From the NCBI RefSeq assembly GCF_003234365.2, contig NZ_CP126260.1, positions 3,410,001 through 3,474,000 of the forward strand: a stretch of DNA of 64,000 nt, written 5' to 3'. The notes under the pieces were generated by a model, which saw nothing but the letters and a program-made list of their open reading frames with translations, was not told the origin of the DNA and searched no databases. The translations under genes were made by a program, and so were the position numbers. Source of the stretch: Curtobacterium sp. MCJR17_020 (GTDB lineage: Bacteria; Actinomycetota; Actinomycetes; Actinomycetales; Microbacteriaceae). The number at the start of each line of letters is the position of its first letter. Within the stretch, counting starts at the first letter, position 1. Below, in pieces: positions 18,932-29,540 of this stretch.

Positions 18932-19627
18932 ATGAGCGATGGCCCCAAGATCCTGATCGTCGACGACGAGCCGAACATCCGCGACCTCCTGACGACCTCG
19001 TTGCGCTTCGCCGGGTTCGCCGTCCGTGCCGTCGGCAACGGCGCACAGGCGATCTCGGCCGTGCTCGAGGAAGAACCCGACCTGATTATCCTCGACGTGA
19101 TGCTCCCCGACATGAACGGTTTCGGCGTCACCAAGCGCCTGCGGTCGTCGGGGTACACCTCGCCGATCCTGTTCCTCACCGCGAAGGACGACACCGAGGA
19201 CAAGATCACCGGCCTCACCGTCGGCGGCGACGACTACGTCACCAAGCCGTTCTCGCTCGACGAGATCGTCGCCCGCATCAAGGCCATCCTCCGTCGCACC
19301 ATGAACGACGAGGAAGACGCGATCATCCGCGCCGGCGAGCTCACCATGGACCAGGACACGCACGAGGTCACCATCGGCGACGCGCAGATCGAGCTCTCCC
19401 CCACCGAGTTCAAGCTGCTCCGCTACCTGATGCTCAACCCGAACCGCGTGCTGTCGAAGGCGCAGATCCTCGACCACGTGTGGGAGTACGACTTCAACGG
19501 CGACGCCGGCATCGTCGAGAGCTACATCTCGTACCTGCGTCGCAAGCTCGACCAGTACTCGGCCGAGCCGATCATCCAGACCAAGCGCGGCTTCGGGTAC
19601 ATGCTCAAGGCGTCCAAGGCGTCGTAG
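18932..19627 (+). CDS. OmpR-family response regulator, PhoP-like
   Basis: This is a 231-residue regulator: receiver domain 1-125 with phosphoacceptor Asp55 (LIILDVMLPD), acidic pocket Asp11/Asp12 and Lys in VTKPFS, then a winged-helix DNA-binding domain (about 135-228). It resembles M. tuberculosis PhoP in LTVGGDDYVTKPFSLDE and the C-terminal IVESYISYLRRKLD. It is followed by its sensor kinase 66 bp downstream. The signal is not known. Confidence 0.92.
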   Translation: MSDGPKILIVDDEPNIRDLLTTSLRFAGFAVRAVGNGAQAISAVLEEEPDLIILDVMLPDMNGFGVTKRLRSSGYTSPILFLTAKDDTEDKITGLTVGGDDYVTKPFSLDEIVARIKAILRRTMNDEEDAIIRAGELTMDQDTHEVTIGDAQIELSPTEFKLLRYLMLNPNRVLSKAQILDHVWEYDFNGDAGIVESYISYLRRKLDQYSAEPIIQTKRGFGYMLKASKAS

Positions 19628-19693
19628 CCCGTTCCGTTCTTCACGGCGGTCGTCCGGTTTCACCGGGCGGCCGCTGTCTATCGTTGGTGCAGC

Positions 19694-21418
19694 ATGCACA
19701 CGCGAATGAGCCGCTGGTGGGACGGGATCTCCCTGCGCACCAAGATCACCGGGATCACGGTGCTCCTGGTCGCGCTCGGGCTGCTCGTCGCCGGGCTCGG
19801 CACGATGACCGTCCTGTCGACCTACCTGATGGCGCAACTCGACAACAACGTCAAGGGCACCACGGAGCAGCTCGAGGGCCAGAACATCAGCGACGGCGAG
19901 CAGTACTGCAAGCTGTCGGTCGTGCTGTCGCAGAGCGCCTACGTCGCCGCGTACGACGCCGACGGCGACCAGATCTGCCAGACGAAGGCGTCGAGCCGTC
20001 CGGACATCCGCGAACTCGACTTCTCAGCAGCGGCGCAGAACGGTGCGCGCTTCTCGCTCTACGACAGCCAGCACAACCACGAGTGGCGTGCCCAGGTCAT
20101 CCCGGCGTCACTGCAGAACCAGACGAGCGGCTCCACCGAGACGGGCTTCGTGCTCGTCGCGGTGTCCAGCGCCGACACCGACCAGACCATCGCCCGGTTC
20201 ACCGTCATCTTCCTGGGCTTCGGCATCTCGGTGATCCTGCTCGGCGCCATGCTCACGCGGCTGCTCGTCACCGCCACGTTCGACCCGTTGCGCGACGTCG
20301 AGGACACCGCGGCGCGGTTCGCCGCCGGTGACTTCAACCAGCGCCTCGAAGCCGACACCCCGAACACCGAGGTCGGTCGACTGAACCGCTCCCTCAACGT
20401 CATGCTCGAGCGCATCGACACCGCGTTCGAGGACCGCCAGCGCACCATCGACCAGATGCGGCGGTTCGTCGGCGACGCTTCGCACGAACTCCGCACCCCG
20501 CTGGTGTCCCTGCGCGGGTACGCCGAGCTCTACCGGATGGGCGCCCTGCGCAAGGAAGAAGACGTCGCCCAGGCGATGGAGCGCATCGAGAAAGAGGCGA
20601 AGCGGATGGGCCTGCTCGTGCAGGACCTGCTCCAGCTCGCCCGCATCGACGAGTCCAAGCCGCTCGAGCTCGGCCCGGTCGACCTCGTCGCGATCGCCCG
20701 TGACTCGGCGCTCGACACCATGGCGTCCAACCCCGACCGCGAGATCCAGGTCCTGGTCGAGGACGCCATGACGGGCGAGAGCGTGCCCCAGGCCGTGCGG
20801 CCGCCCGCGTCGTCATCGTCGCTGTCGTCGGGGTCGTCGGACTCGTCGGGCTCCTTGTCCGACACGGGCGAGGTCCCCCCGGCATCGCCCACGTCGGCGA
20901 ACACCACGGGCCCCATCGCGTTCTCGCGGCAGACGATCGCGCGCCTCCGTGCTCGGCGGACCCGAGCGATGGACATCGAGGCCGGTGCCGCTCCCACCGA
21001 CGAGACGACGCCACTGCCCACGGTCGTCATGCCCAAGCGTCCCCCGATCGTGCTGGCGGAGGAGAACAAGATCCGCCAGATCGTCACGAACCTGATGGGC
21101 AACGCCATGCGGTTCACCGAGCACGACGACCCGATCGAGATCGGTGTCGGGGTGGACGACGACCGCGGCATGGCCCACATCGACGTCATCGACCACGGTG
21201 AGGGGATCCCGGCGCAGCTGCGCGACAAGATCTTCCAGCGGTTCTGGCGTGCCGACACCTCGCGTGCGCGGGACACCGGCGGTTCGGGCCTCGGGCTCGC
21301 CATCGTGTCGGGCATCGTCGCGGCACACCACGGCTCGGTCGAGGTCTTCGACACCGAGGGCGGCGGCGCGACCTTCCGCGTCTGGCTCCCCTTGCTGCCG
21401 CGCGACTACGCCGCCTGA
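19694..21418 (+). CDS. Sensor histidine kinase with insertion in the ATPase domain
   Basis: This 574-residue membrane kinase has TM1 (about 19-45), an extracellular sensor (46-170), TM2 (about 171-195), HAMP, and HisKA with His264 in GDASHELRTPL. The HATPase fold is split: after NPDREIQVLVEDA (about 355) comes a Ser/Pro-rich, disordered stretch of about 90 residues, then the N box resumes at IRQIVTNLMGNAMRFTE, with G boxes DHGEGI and GSGLGL. It partners with the regulator upstream. Confidence 0.92.
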   Translation: MHTRMSRWWDGISLRTKITGITVLLVALGLLVAGLGTMTVLSTYLMAQLDNNVKGTTEQLEGQNISDGEQYCKLSVVLSQSAYVAAYDADGDQICQTKASSRPDIRELDFSAAAQNGARFSLYDSQHNHEWRAQVIPASLQNQTSGSTETGFVLVAVSSADTDQTIARFTVIFLGFGISVILLGAMLTRLLVTATFDPLRDVEDTAARFAAGDFNQRLEADTPNTEVGRLNRSLNVMLERIDTAFEDRQRTIDQMRRFVGDASHELRTPLVSLRGYAELYRMGALRKEEDVAQAMERIEKEAKRMGLLVQDLLQLARIDESKPLELGPVDLVAIARDSALDTMASNPDREIQVLVEDAMTGESVPQAVRPPASSSSLSSGSSDSSGSLSDTGEVPPASPTSANTTGPIAFSRQTIARLRARRTRAMDIEAGAAPTDETTPLPTVVMPKRPPIVLAEENKIRQIVTNLMGNAMRFTEHDDPIEIGVGVDDDRGMAHIDVIDHGEGIPAQLRDKIFQRFWRADTSRARDTGGSGLGLAIVSGIVAAHHGSVEVFDTEGGGATFRVWLPLLPRDYAA

Positions 21419-21458
21419 CGCGGGCGCGCGGCGCGCCCGCGCCCGCGCCCGCGCCCGC
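21419..21458. terminator. GC palindrome plus (GCCCGC)4 hexamer repeat
   Basis: CGCGGGCGCGC (21419-21429) mirrors 21431-21441, and GCCCGC then repeats four times (21435-21458). The start lies one base past the kinase stop, so it probably terminates that operon. Confidence 0.55.
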
Positions 21459-21824
21459 GGTTCCAAAATCTCGGCATGTCGCGCCACGTGGCGCTCGAGT
21501 TCGGAACCTCGGCGTTCAGCACACGGCGAGTCGTGGGACCCCGGCGCACCGATTCCGCCGCAAACCCGTTCTGTCCGGAGCCGCGTCACACCGACCAGCG
21601 AGACCGTCCATCGACGAGGAGCGGCACGAAGCTCTCGCCCGGACCGAACATGCGCACGAGACGCCGGACCCGGCGACGGTCGGACGCAGCGACGGAGAAC
21701 GACGCTGGACGGGCCTCCAGTCCGAACCGACCGACTCGGCGAGGTTCCACGACATGCCGCTCGTTGATCGCCGAGGTTCCGAACAACGGCGAATCCGGCC
21801 CCGAGATGCCGAGATTTCGGAACC
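21459..21824. repeat. 366-bp MITE-like element with nested inverted repeats
   Basis: The ends are 22-bp terminal inverted repeats (21459-21480 and 21803-21824, 20 of 22 matching, starting ggttcc). Inside them GTTCGGAACCTCGGCG (21499-21514) and its exact complement (21769-21784) form a second pair, and gcgccacgtggcgc is a further palindrome. No convincing protein is encoded. It resembles a non-autonomous mobile element. No target duplication is evident. Confidence 0.6.
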
Positions 21825-21930
21825 TCACGGGGCGGGACGGAACGGGCCGAACCGTCCGTTTGTGACCGCTCGCCGAACTTGAGCGGGGTGTTGTGACCTG
21901 CCGCCCCACGCACCCCTCCCCCCCCGCACG

Positions 21931-21969
21931 CGGAAGGGCCCCGCACGCGCAGCGTGCGGGGCCCTTCCG
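21931..21969 (-). terminator. groEL terminator
   Basis: An 18-bp perfect stem (21931-21948 with 21952-21969) and a 3-base loop lie 12 bp past the groEL stop. Confidence 0.85.
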
Positions 21970-21980
21970 GAACAGCGGAC

Positions 21981-23789
<1,809 letters not shown>

Positions 23790-23813
23790 TCACGCAGCGC
23801 GGGCCACGCACGA

Positions 23814-23847
23814 CGAACGCGCCGCCCCTGACGGGACGGCGCGTTCG
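23814..23847 (-). terminator. Cold-shock gene terminator
   Basis: cgaacgcgccg (23814-23824) pairs with cggcgcgttcg (23837-23847), 17 bp past the stop. Confidence 0.75.
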
Positions 23848-23864
23848 CGATGAGTGTCGTGCGC

Positions 23865-24068
23865 TCAGGCCGGTCGGACCGCCTCCGCCTGCGGGCCCTT
23901 CGACCCGGTGCCGACGTCGAACACCACTGCCTGGCCCTCCTCGAGGACCTTGTAACCCGACATGTCGATGGCCGAGTAGTGCACGAACACGTCCTGACCT
24001 CCTCCATCGACGGTGATGAAGCCGAAGCCCTTTTCAGCGTTGAACCACTTCACGGTTCCGTTGGCCAT
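23865..24068 (-). CDS. cspA: Cold-shock protein, CspA family
   Basis: This is a 67-residue single cold-shock domain of the common CspA type: [12 protein letters not shown] (RNP1) and VFVHYSAI (RNP2). It is an RNA chaperone. The ATG at 24068 is preceded by gggagcaagagatc. A leader of about 100 bases upstream (24069-24190) contains a TTGATT promoter-like box; long structured leaders are usual for cold-shock mRNAs. Confidence 0.95.
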   Translation of the reverse strand: MANGTVKWFNAEKGFGFITVDGGGQDVFVHYSAIDMSGYKVLEEGQAVVFDVGTGSKGPQAEAVRPA

Positions 24069-24249
24069 GATCTCTTGCTCCCTGGTACTGCTGTGCGAAC
24101 GACGTGTTCGTCGTCTGCAAGGGACTCTGCTCGAAGCACGCCGATCAGGCAAGAGGTGTGACGTTGTTTCACGTCGATTCCGACAGAAATCAACGTGCCC
24201 GAAACACGACCGTCACAAATGCGGACGGAACGGGCCCGCGGAATGCGGA

Positions 24250-24855
24250 TCAGCCGGTGTAGTCGGCCCCGAGCACGACGCTCACGTCGGCGTTCGGGAA
24301 CGCTGCCGACTGCTGCACGGCGGTGACCCCGAGCTGCTTCGCGATGCCCTGCGCGACCGCCGCCTGTGCGGCCTGCTGGTAGTACACGACCGTCGAGGTC
24401 GACCCGGTCGTGCCAGCGTCCCCGGTCGAGGCGACCTGCCAGCCGGCACCGGTGAGCGTCGCGCTGGCGCGGGCGGCGAGACCGGTGGTCGTCGTGCCGT
24501 TCAGGACGACGACGGTGGTCGTGCCCTGCTGTGCCGGCGTCGCGGCAGCGGCTCCAGAGTCGGCACCCGACCCGGCCGACGACGACGCCGAGGGCTTCGA
24601 GGTGGCGGACGCGGACGGCTTCGACGTGGCCGACGAACTCGTCGACGCCGAGGGCGAGTCCGAACCGCTGAACGAGTAGCTGCCGTTCAGGAGCGCGAGG
24701 ACGAGCACGCCGATGCCGACGAGCACACCGGTGGCGAGTGCCGCCCAGGCGAACGCGATCCAGCCACGGCCGCGGCGCTGGGCACCGCGGTGTGCGCCGA
24801 CCCGGGGGCCGTCGGCGACGTCGTCGAAACGGTCACGGGGGAATCTGGTGCTCAT
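24250..24855 (-). CDS. LytR C-terminal domain membrane protein
   Basis: The 201-residue protein has a basic cytoplasmic N terminus, one membrane helix (about 32-56), a Ser/Ala-rich linker (57-108), and a LytR_C domain (about 110-200: TTVVVLNGTTTTGLAARAS at the start). The domain lies outside the cell and is thought to act near cell-wall polymer ligation. It overlaps the DUF3263 gene by 4 bp (ATGA), a conserved actinobacterial pair. Confidence 0.88.
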   Translation of the reverse strand: MSTRFPRDRFDDVADGPRVGAHRGAQRRGRGWIAFAWAALATGVLVGIGVLVLALLNGSYSFSGSDSPSASTSSSATSKPSASATSKPSASSSAGSGADSGAAAATPAQQGTTTVVVLNGTTTTGLAARASATLTGAGWQVASTGDAGTTGSTSTVVYYQQAAQAAVAQGIAKQLGVTAVQQSAAFPNADVSVVLGADYTG

Positions 24856-25178
24856 CGTTCCTCTTCACGTCCTTCGGGAGCGGCACCGGGCGCGACGAAG
24901 CTGCGCGTCGCCCGGGCGCTGGTGCGCGCGTGCCGGAGCCGCTGCAGCCTGGTGACGAGCTGCGGGTCGTACGCGAGTGCCGCGGGCGAGTCGATCACGC
25001 GGTTCAGCACCTGGTAGTAGCGCGCCGCCGACATCTCGAACTCGACCCGGATCTCCGCTTCCTTCGTGCGGTCGTGCCGTGCCCGGTCGTGCTCGAACGA
25101 CAGCACACGCTGCGCGAGCTCGCTGAGCTGGTCAGCGCTGAGCTCGTCAGCGCGGTGCTCGTCGGTGGGGCTGGTCAC
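24852..25178 (-). CDS. DUF3263 protein
   Basis: The small soluble protein has about 108 residues and the DUF3263 signature EFEMSAARYYQVLNRVIDSP followed by YDPQLVTRLQRLR. This looks like a helix-turn-helix-type domain; no function is proven. The start is not decided by a ribosome site: I use the GTG at 25178, with GTG 25193 as the alternative. It is translationally coupled to the LytR_C gene. Confidence 0.8.
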   Translation of the reverse strand: MTSPTDEHRADELSADQLSELAQRVLSFEHDRARHDRTKEAEIRVEFEMSAARYYQVLNRVIDSPAALAYDPQLVTRLQRLRHARTSARATRSFVAPGAAPEGREEER

Positions 25179-25275
25179 GGCGGTTCCGATCACGTATCGG
25201 GTAACGGGTCTCGCACATCGTAGGGGCGGAGAGCATCCGGACCCTGGCACGGCGCTGGACTGTCGCGAACACCGG

Positions 25276-26355
25276 TCACAGGTTCGGGTCGCGGAACCAG
25301 CGCACGCGCGTGCCGAACGGGTCCGAGACGGCGACCGCGGTGCCGTCGATCGAGGCCGTGGCGAAGGCGTCCGGATCCGCCGCATCGACGTCGTCGGGCA
25401 GCGTCGCCGCCACACCGCGCAGGATCCCGGTGCGTTCGAGCGCGATCCAGTGCACGCCACGTTCGCGGACGCGGTCCACGAACCGCTGGCGCTCGGCACC
25501 CGGCACGTAGACCAGGGTGCCGGTGGTCAGCACGATCGGCTCCACGTCGTCCGGCAGGGCGTCCAGCGCACGGTCGAGGTCACCCGGCAGCGTGCCCCGG
25601 ATCCGCACGGGAGGCACGGCGAGCGTCGCGCGCGCCGCCTCGCGCATCAGGGCGATCCGGTCCGTCGCCTCGGGCGGGACGGCCTCGACCAACCGGTCGA
25701 ACGCGCCCGGTGCGGCGAGGTCGATCGGGTTCGGGTCGAGCAGGACCCGGGCACCGACGCGGATCGGCGCGCGGGCCGGAGCCGGAAGGACCCCGGAGAC
25801 TTCTGCGACGAGACGGACCGCGGGTTCGTCGACCGCCGTGTGCATCCGGACGAGCTCGGTGCGCACCCCGCCGTGGTCGTCGCGCCCCGAGGAGTCGGGG
25901 CGCGACGACAGCACCGGGGCGCGATCCGCCGGCACCCGGGACTCCGACGTCCGGTGGTCGAGCGTCACCCGGTCCGGGATCGAGCAGAGCCCGGCGGCGC
26001 CCCCCGCGTCCACCAACCCGAGCGGCCGCGAGGCCCGCTCGGCGAGCGCCGCGAACAGCGGGACGACGGGACCGAGCCGCCGCGGGTCGTTGGCCTGCAC
26101 CGTGGCGGAGGCGAGGGCCGCGACCAGGGCGGGGCGGGCCTCCCGACCGATCGCGCGCAGCGCACCGGGGTCCGACGGATCCGCGCCGAGCCGCCGCGCG
26201 ACCGCGAAGAGCAGTTCCGGCTGCCGCTGCTGCTCGGCGACCTCGTCGAGCAGCGCGACCAACACGGGGTCGAGCGACCGCGCCCAGGCGGCGTAGGACG
26301 GCGAGACGGCCTCGATGCGGGCGGCGTAGGCGGCGTAGCGGCCGAGGGTGTCCAT
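25276..26355 (-). CDS. DUF2332 protein
   Basis: The 359-residue soluble protein belongs to the DUF2332 family: YAAYAARIEAVSPSYA at the start, LVDAGGAAGLCSIPDRV in the middle (glycine-rich, nucleotide-binding-like), and VLTTGTLVYVPGAERQRFVDRV and ALERTGIL toward the end. No activity is established; the layout is faintly methyltransferase-like. It overlaps the GNAT gene (ATGA), so the two are cotranslated. Confidence 0.85.
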   Translation of the reverse strand: MDTLGRYAAYAARIEAVSPSYAAWARSLDPVLVALLDEVAEQQRQPELLFAVARRLGADPSDPGALRAIGREARPALVAALASATVQANDPRRLGPVVPLFAALAERASRPLGLVDAGGAAGLCSIPDRVTLDHRTSESRVPADRAPVLSSRPDSSGRDDHGGVRTELVRMHTAVDEPAVRLVAEVSGVLPAPARAPIRVGARVLLDPNPIDLAAPGAFDRLVEAVPPEATDRIALMREAARATLAVPPVRIRGTLPGDLDRALDALPDDVEPIVLTTGTLVYVPGAERQRFVDRVRERGVHWIALERTGILRGVAATLPDDVDAADPDAFATASIDGTAVAVSDPFGTRVRWFRDPNL

Positions 26356-26828
26356 CAGCGCCCCGGGCGGTGCATGCCGACGTGCCGGATGCCGGCTTCG
26401 TCGTAGGGCGTCCCGAACCGGACGAAGCCGTGGCGTTCGTAGAGCGCGGCGACGTACTCCTGGGCGTGCAGCACGACGGGTTCGTGCCCGTGGGCCGCGA
26501 GCACGGCGGCGACGAGCCGGCCGGCGATGCCCTGCCCACGGTGGTCGGGGTGCGTCGCGACCCGGCCGATCACCCAGGACGGCGGCGGCGCGTCCACCGG
26601 GTGCTCCTCGTCCGCAGCCGGTCGGATCAGCCTCAGGTACCCAACCGCTTCGGTGTCCGTACCGAACCACCAGTGCTCGGTCTCGGGCTCGCGGTCACGG
26701 CCGTCGAAGTCCTCGGCCGTCACCCGTTGTTCGAGTGCGAAGACGCGGTTCCGGAGCACCACGATGCCGTACAGTTCGTCCGTCGTCAGACGGGTCCAGC
26801 GGGCGTGGTGCACGGAATGCTCGGACAT
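26355..26828 (-). CDS. GNAT-family N-acetyltransferase (ElaA-like)
   Basis: This is a 157-residue single GNAT domain. The ElaA-type start LYGIVVLRNRVFALEQ and the acetyl-CoA loop RVATHPDHRGQGIAGRLV (Q/RxxGxG/A) are clear. The substrate is unknown. It is leaderless: TAAACT (26836-26841) lies 7 bases from the ATG. It is divergent from msrB, sharing a 65-bp promoter region. Confidence 0.88.
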   Translation of the reverse strand: MSEHSVHHARWTRLTTDELYGIVVLRNRVFALEQRVTAEDFDGRDREPETEHWWFGTDTEAVGYLRLIRPAADEEHPVDAPPPSWVIGRVATHPDHRGQGIAGRLVAAVLAAHGHEPVVLHAQEYVAALYERHGFVRFGTPYDEAGIRHVGMHRPGR

Positions 26829-26893
26829 CGTCGCGAGTTTACTGAAGTGGTCGGGAGTGCCCGGAAGAACCCGACCGGAAGCAGGAGGAAACA

Positions 26894-27301
26894 ATGGCAT
26901 ACAACGTCGACAAGTCCGACGCCCAGTGGCGCGAGGATCTCTCCCCGGACCAGTACGCCGTCCTGCGTCAGGCGGGGACCGAACGGCCGTGGACCGGTGA
27001 ACTCCTCGACGAGGAGCGTGCCGGCGTCTACACCTGTGCGGCCTGCGGCGCGGAGCTGTTCAAGAGCGGCACGAAGTTCGACTCCGGCTGCGGCTGGCCG
27101 TCGTTCTACGAGTCGGTGAACCCCGACGCCGTGCAGCTGATCGACGACAAGTCGCTCGGCATGGTGCGCACCGAGGTCCGTTGCGCGAACTGCGGTTCGC
27201 ACCTGGGCCACGTGTTCCCCGACGGCTTCGGCACGCCCACCGGCGACCGGTACTGCATGAACTCGATCTCGCTGAACTTCTCGGAGAAGCCGGCCGAGTG
27301 A
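26894..27301 (+). CDS. msrB: Peptide methionine-R-sulfoxide reductase
   Basis: MsrB reduces methionine-R-sulfoxide in proteins. The 135-residue enzyme has the catalytic Cys121 (RYCMNS), the zinc cysteines Cys48, Cys51, Cys97 and Cys100, and a possible resolving Cys66 in DSGCGWPSF. A Shine-Dalgarno (gcaggagg) precedes the ATG. Confidence 0.96.
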   Translation: MAYNVDKSDAQWREDLSPDQYAVLRQAGTERPWTGELLDEERAGVYTCAACGAELFKSGTKFDSGCGWPSFYESVNPDAVQLIDDKSLGMVRTEVRCANCGSHLGHVFPDGFGTPTGDRYCMNSISLNFSEKPAE

Positions 27302-27338
27302 GACCCCGACGCCCTCACCGGTAGGATGAGCGGCGTCA

Positions 27339-27414
27339 GCCGGCATGGCGCAATTGGTAGCGCACCGTACTTGTAATACGGGGGTTGCGGGTTCAAGTCC
27401 CGCTGCCGGCCCCA
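27339..27414 (+). tRNA. tRNA-Thr (anticodon TGT)
   Basis: The acceptor GCCGGCA pairs with TGCCGGC, the anticodon stem CCGTA/TACGG carries loop CTTGTAA with TGT, the T loop is TTCAAGT, and CCA is encoded. 76 nt. A TAGGAT -10 box lies at 27322-27327. Confidence 0.96.
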
Positions 27415-27433
27415 CGACCGCCGTCGGGCGGAA

Positions 27434-27467
27434 CGATGCCCCGGGTGATCACTCACCCGGGGCATCG
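27434..27467. terminator. tRNA-Thr terminator
   Basis: A 15-bp perfect stem (27434-27448 with 27453-27467), tcac loop, lies 19 bp past the tRNA. Confidence 0.75.
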
Positions 27468-27613
27468 GCGCGTGTGGAACACGGATCAGGGAGTGTTCCG
27501 GGCGCTGGACGCGGTAACCAGCCGGTCGTGCGAAGAGGATGACACCTCACCGAACCGTGCGTCCACACCCGGAGCCCACATCAGCGCGAATCCGCACGAA
27601 CGTGCACGGGTCT

Positions 27614-28645
27614 TCAGCGCCCGCCGGTGATCTTGCGCCCCCGCTGGGCGACGCCCGCGGTGCCGTACGGGTAGTCGTCGATGCGCGGCGCGCTGGCGTC
27701 GGTGAGCTGCGTGAGCTCCGCGTCGGTCAGCACGAGGTCGGCTGCACCGAGGTTGTCCTCGAGCTGGGACACCGTCCGGGCGCCGAGGATCACACTCGTC
27801 ACCGCCGGCCGGGCGAGCAGCCAGGCGAGGGCGACCTGCGACCGCGAGGCGCCGTGCGCGTCGGCGACCGCGGACACCGCGTCGAGGACGGCCCAGGTGC
27901 GCTCGTCACCGTTCCGCGCTTCCCAGGCCTCCATGCCGCGTGCCGGGTTCTCGCCGAGGCGGGTGGAGCCGGTCGGGGCTTCGTCGCGCTGGTACTTGCC
28001 GGACAGCCAGCCGCCGGCCAGGGGCGACCAGGGCAGCAGGCCGATCCCGGCGTCGAGGCTGGCGGGCACGATCTCGTGCTCGATGTCGCGGACGAGCAGG
28101 TTGTACTGCGGCTGCAGGGTCACCGGCGGGGCCCAACCGTGCGCCTTCGCCTCGTACACGGCCTTCGTGATCTGGTACCCGAGGTAGTTCGAGAAGCCGT
28201 ACGAGCCGATCTTGCCGGCGGAGACCGCGTCGTCGAGGAACCGGAGCGTCTCCTCGATCGGCGTCAGGGCGTCCCAGGCGTGCATCTGGTACAGGTCGAT
28301 GTGCTCGACGCCCAGGCGCTCGAGCGAGGCGTCGAGGGCGACTCGGAGGTGCCGGCGCGACAGGCCGACGTCGTTCGGTCCGTCACCCTGCGGGAAGCGG
28401 CCCTTGGTGGCGAGGACGACCTGCTGCGCCTCGGTGGGGTGCGCCGCGAGCCAGCGGCCGATGATCCGCTCGGACTCGTTGCCCGAGTAGACGTCGGCCG
28501 TGTCGATCAGGGTGCCGCCGGCCGCGACGAACGTGTCGATGATGGTGTGGGAGGTGGGTTCGTCGGCTTCGCTGCCGAACGTCATGGTGCCGAGGGTCAA
28601 CGTCGACACCGATGTCCCGCTGTTGCCGAGGAGTCTGTAGTCCAT
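27614..28645 (-). CDS. Aldo/keto reductase
   Basis: This is a 343-residue NADPH-dependent oxidoreductase with the complete tetrad Asp48, Tyr53, Lys81 and His122, and the cofactor-binding end WLLARPAVTSVILGARTVSQL. It belongs to the YghZ/Tas-like group of barrel enzymes acting on aldehydes and ketones. The substrate is unknown. Confidence 0.92.
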   Translation of the reverse strand: MDYRLLGNSGTSVSTLTLGTMTFGSEADEPTSHTIIDTFVAAGGTLIDTADVYSGNESERIIGRWLAAHPTEAQQVVLATKGRFPQGDGPNDVGLSRRHLRVALDASLERLGVEHIDLYQMHAWDALTPIEETLRFLDDAVSAGKIGSYGFSNYLGYQITKAVYEAKAHGWAPPVTLQPQYNLLVRDIEHEIVPASLDAGIGLLPWSPLAGGWLSGKYQRDEAPTGSTRLGENPARGMEAWEARNGDERTWAVLDAVSAVADAHGASRSQVALAWLLARPAVTSVILGARTVSQLEDNLGAADLVLTDAELTQLTDASAPRIDDYPYGTAGVAQRGRKITGGR

Positions 28646-28726
28646 GGCGGGGACGGTACGCGCGGTGTCCGGCGACAGCGAGGACCTACGAGTACCCCTC
28701 AGCGCGGGGCGGACAACGCGCTGCGG

Positions 28727-29506
28727 TCAGGAACGCAGGAACGCCAGCGCGGCTTCGCGGAACGCCCGCGACGTCGGCGCGTTGAAGTGGTTCCGCCCCG
28801 GGATCTCGAAGAACGACGCATCCGGGGCCGCCTGCGCCAACCGCACGGCACTGTCGCGGATGCCGTCCTCGCTGCCGGCCGCCATCAGGATCGGCTGCGC
28901 GGGGGCGTTGTCGGGCGTCGGCTCGATGCTGTTCCGCATCCCCTCGACCATCGCCACGAGCGCCGCGAGGTCGTTCCCCTCGACGTTCCCCGCCATGGTC
29001 AGGTAGCCGTTGGTCACGCGGTCCTCGATCGGTGTGCCGTCCGCCAGGTACGCCTTCGCCTGGTCGACCCGCACGCGGCGCATCGGGTCGGCGTCGGGGA
29101 TCCCGCCGAACACGGCGCGGGTGATGCGGTCCGGCAGCCGTTCGGCGGTGTGCCAGCCGACGCGTGCGCCGAGCGAGTACCCGAGGAACGCGACCTCGTC
29201 GAGCAGGTAGGTGTCGATCACGGTGGTGACGTCCGCCACCAGCAGGTCCATCGAGTACGCACCGGGATCGCGCGGCTTCGCGCTCGCGCCGTGCCCGCGC
29301 TGGTCGAACGCCAGCACGCGGTACCCGGCGCGGACGAGGTCGCGGGTCCAGCCGGAGGCGTGCCAGTTCAGCACCGCACCAGAGGCGAACCCGTGCACCG
29401 CGACGACCGCTGGGGCGTCGGGATCGCCGAAGTCGTAGGTCGCGATCCGGAGGCCGTCGGGCGACATCACGATGCGGGGACGGGGCGCTTCGGGGACGAG
29501 TGACAT
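28727..29506 (-). CDS. Alpha/beta-hydrolase
   Basis: The 259-residue protein has HGFASG (oxyanion), nucleophile elbow GYSLGA (Ser near residue 108), an Asp in SEDG, and the catalytic His in GRNHFN. The FDQRGHGAS loop is typical of lactonase/esterase-type hydrolases. The ATG at 29506 follows a strong ggagggg site. It is divergent from nnrE. Confidence 0.88.
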   Translation of the reverse strand: MSLVPEAPRPRIVMSPDGLRIATYDFGDPDAPAVVAVHGFASGAVLNWHASGWTRDLVRAGYRVLAFDQRGHGASAKPRDPGAYSMDLLVADVTTVIDTYLLDEVAFLGYSLGARVGWHTAERLPDRITRAVFGGIPDADPMRRVRVDQAKAYLADGTPIEDRVTNGYLTMAGNVEGNDLAALVAMVEGMRNSIEPTPDNAPAQPILMAAGSEDGIRDSAVRLAQAAPDASFFEIPGRNHFNAPTSRAFREAALAFLRS

Positions 29507-29540
29507 GTCCCCTCCAGGGTACCGGGGCACTGTGGTCGTC

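Noticed and set aside
21459..21824. Protein-coding gene in the 366-bp element
   Set aside because: The open frames are Arg-rich with no normal codon bias, and the sequence is dominated by inverted repeats.
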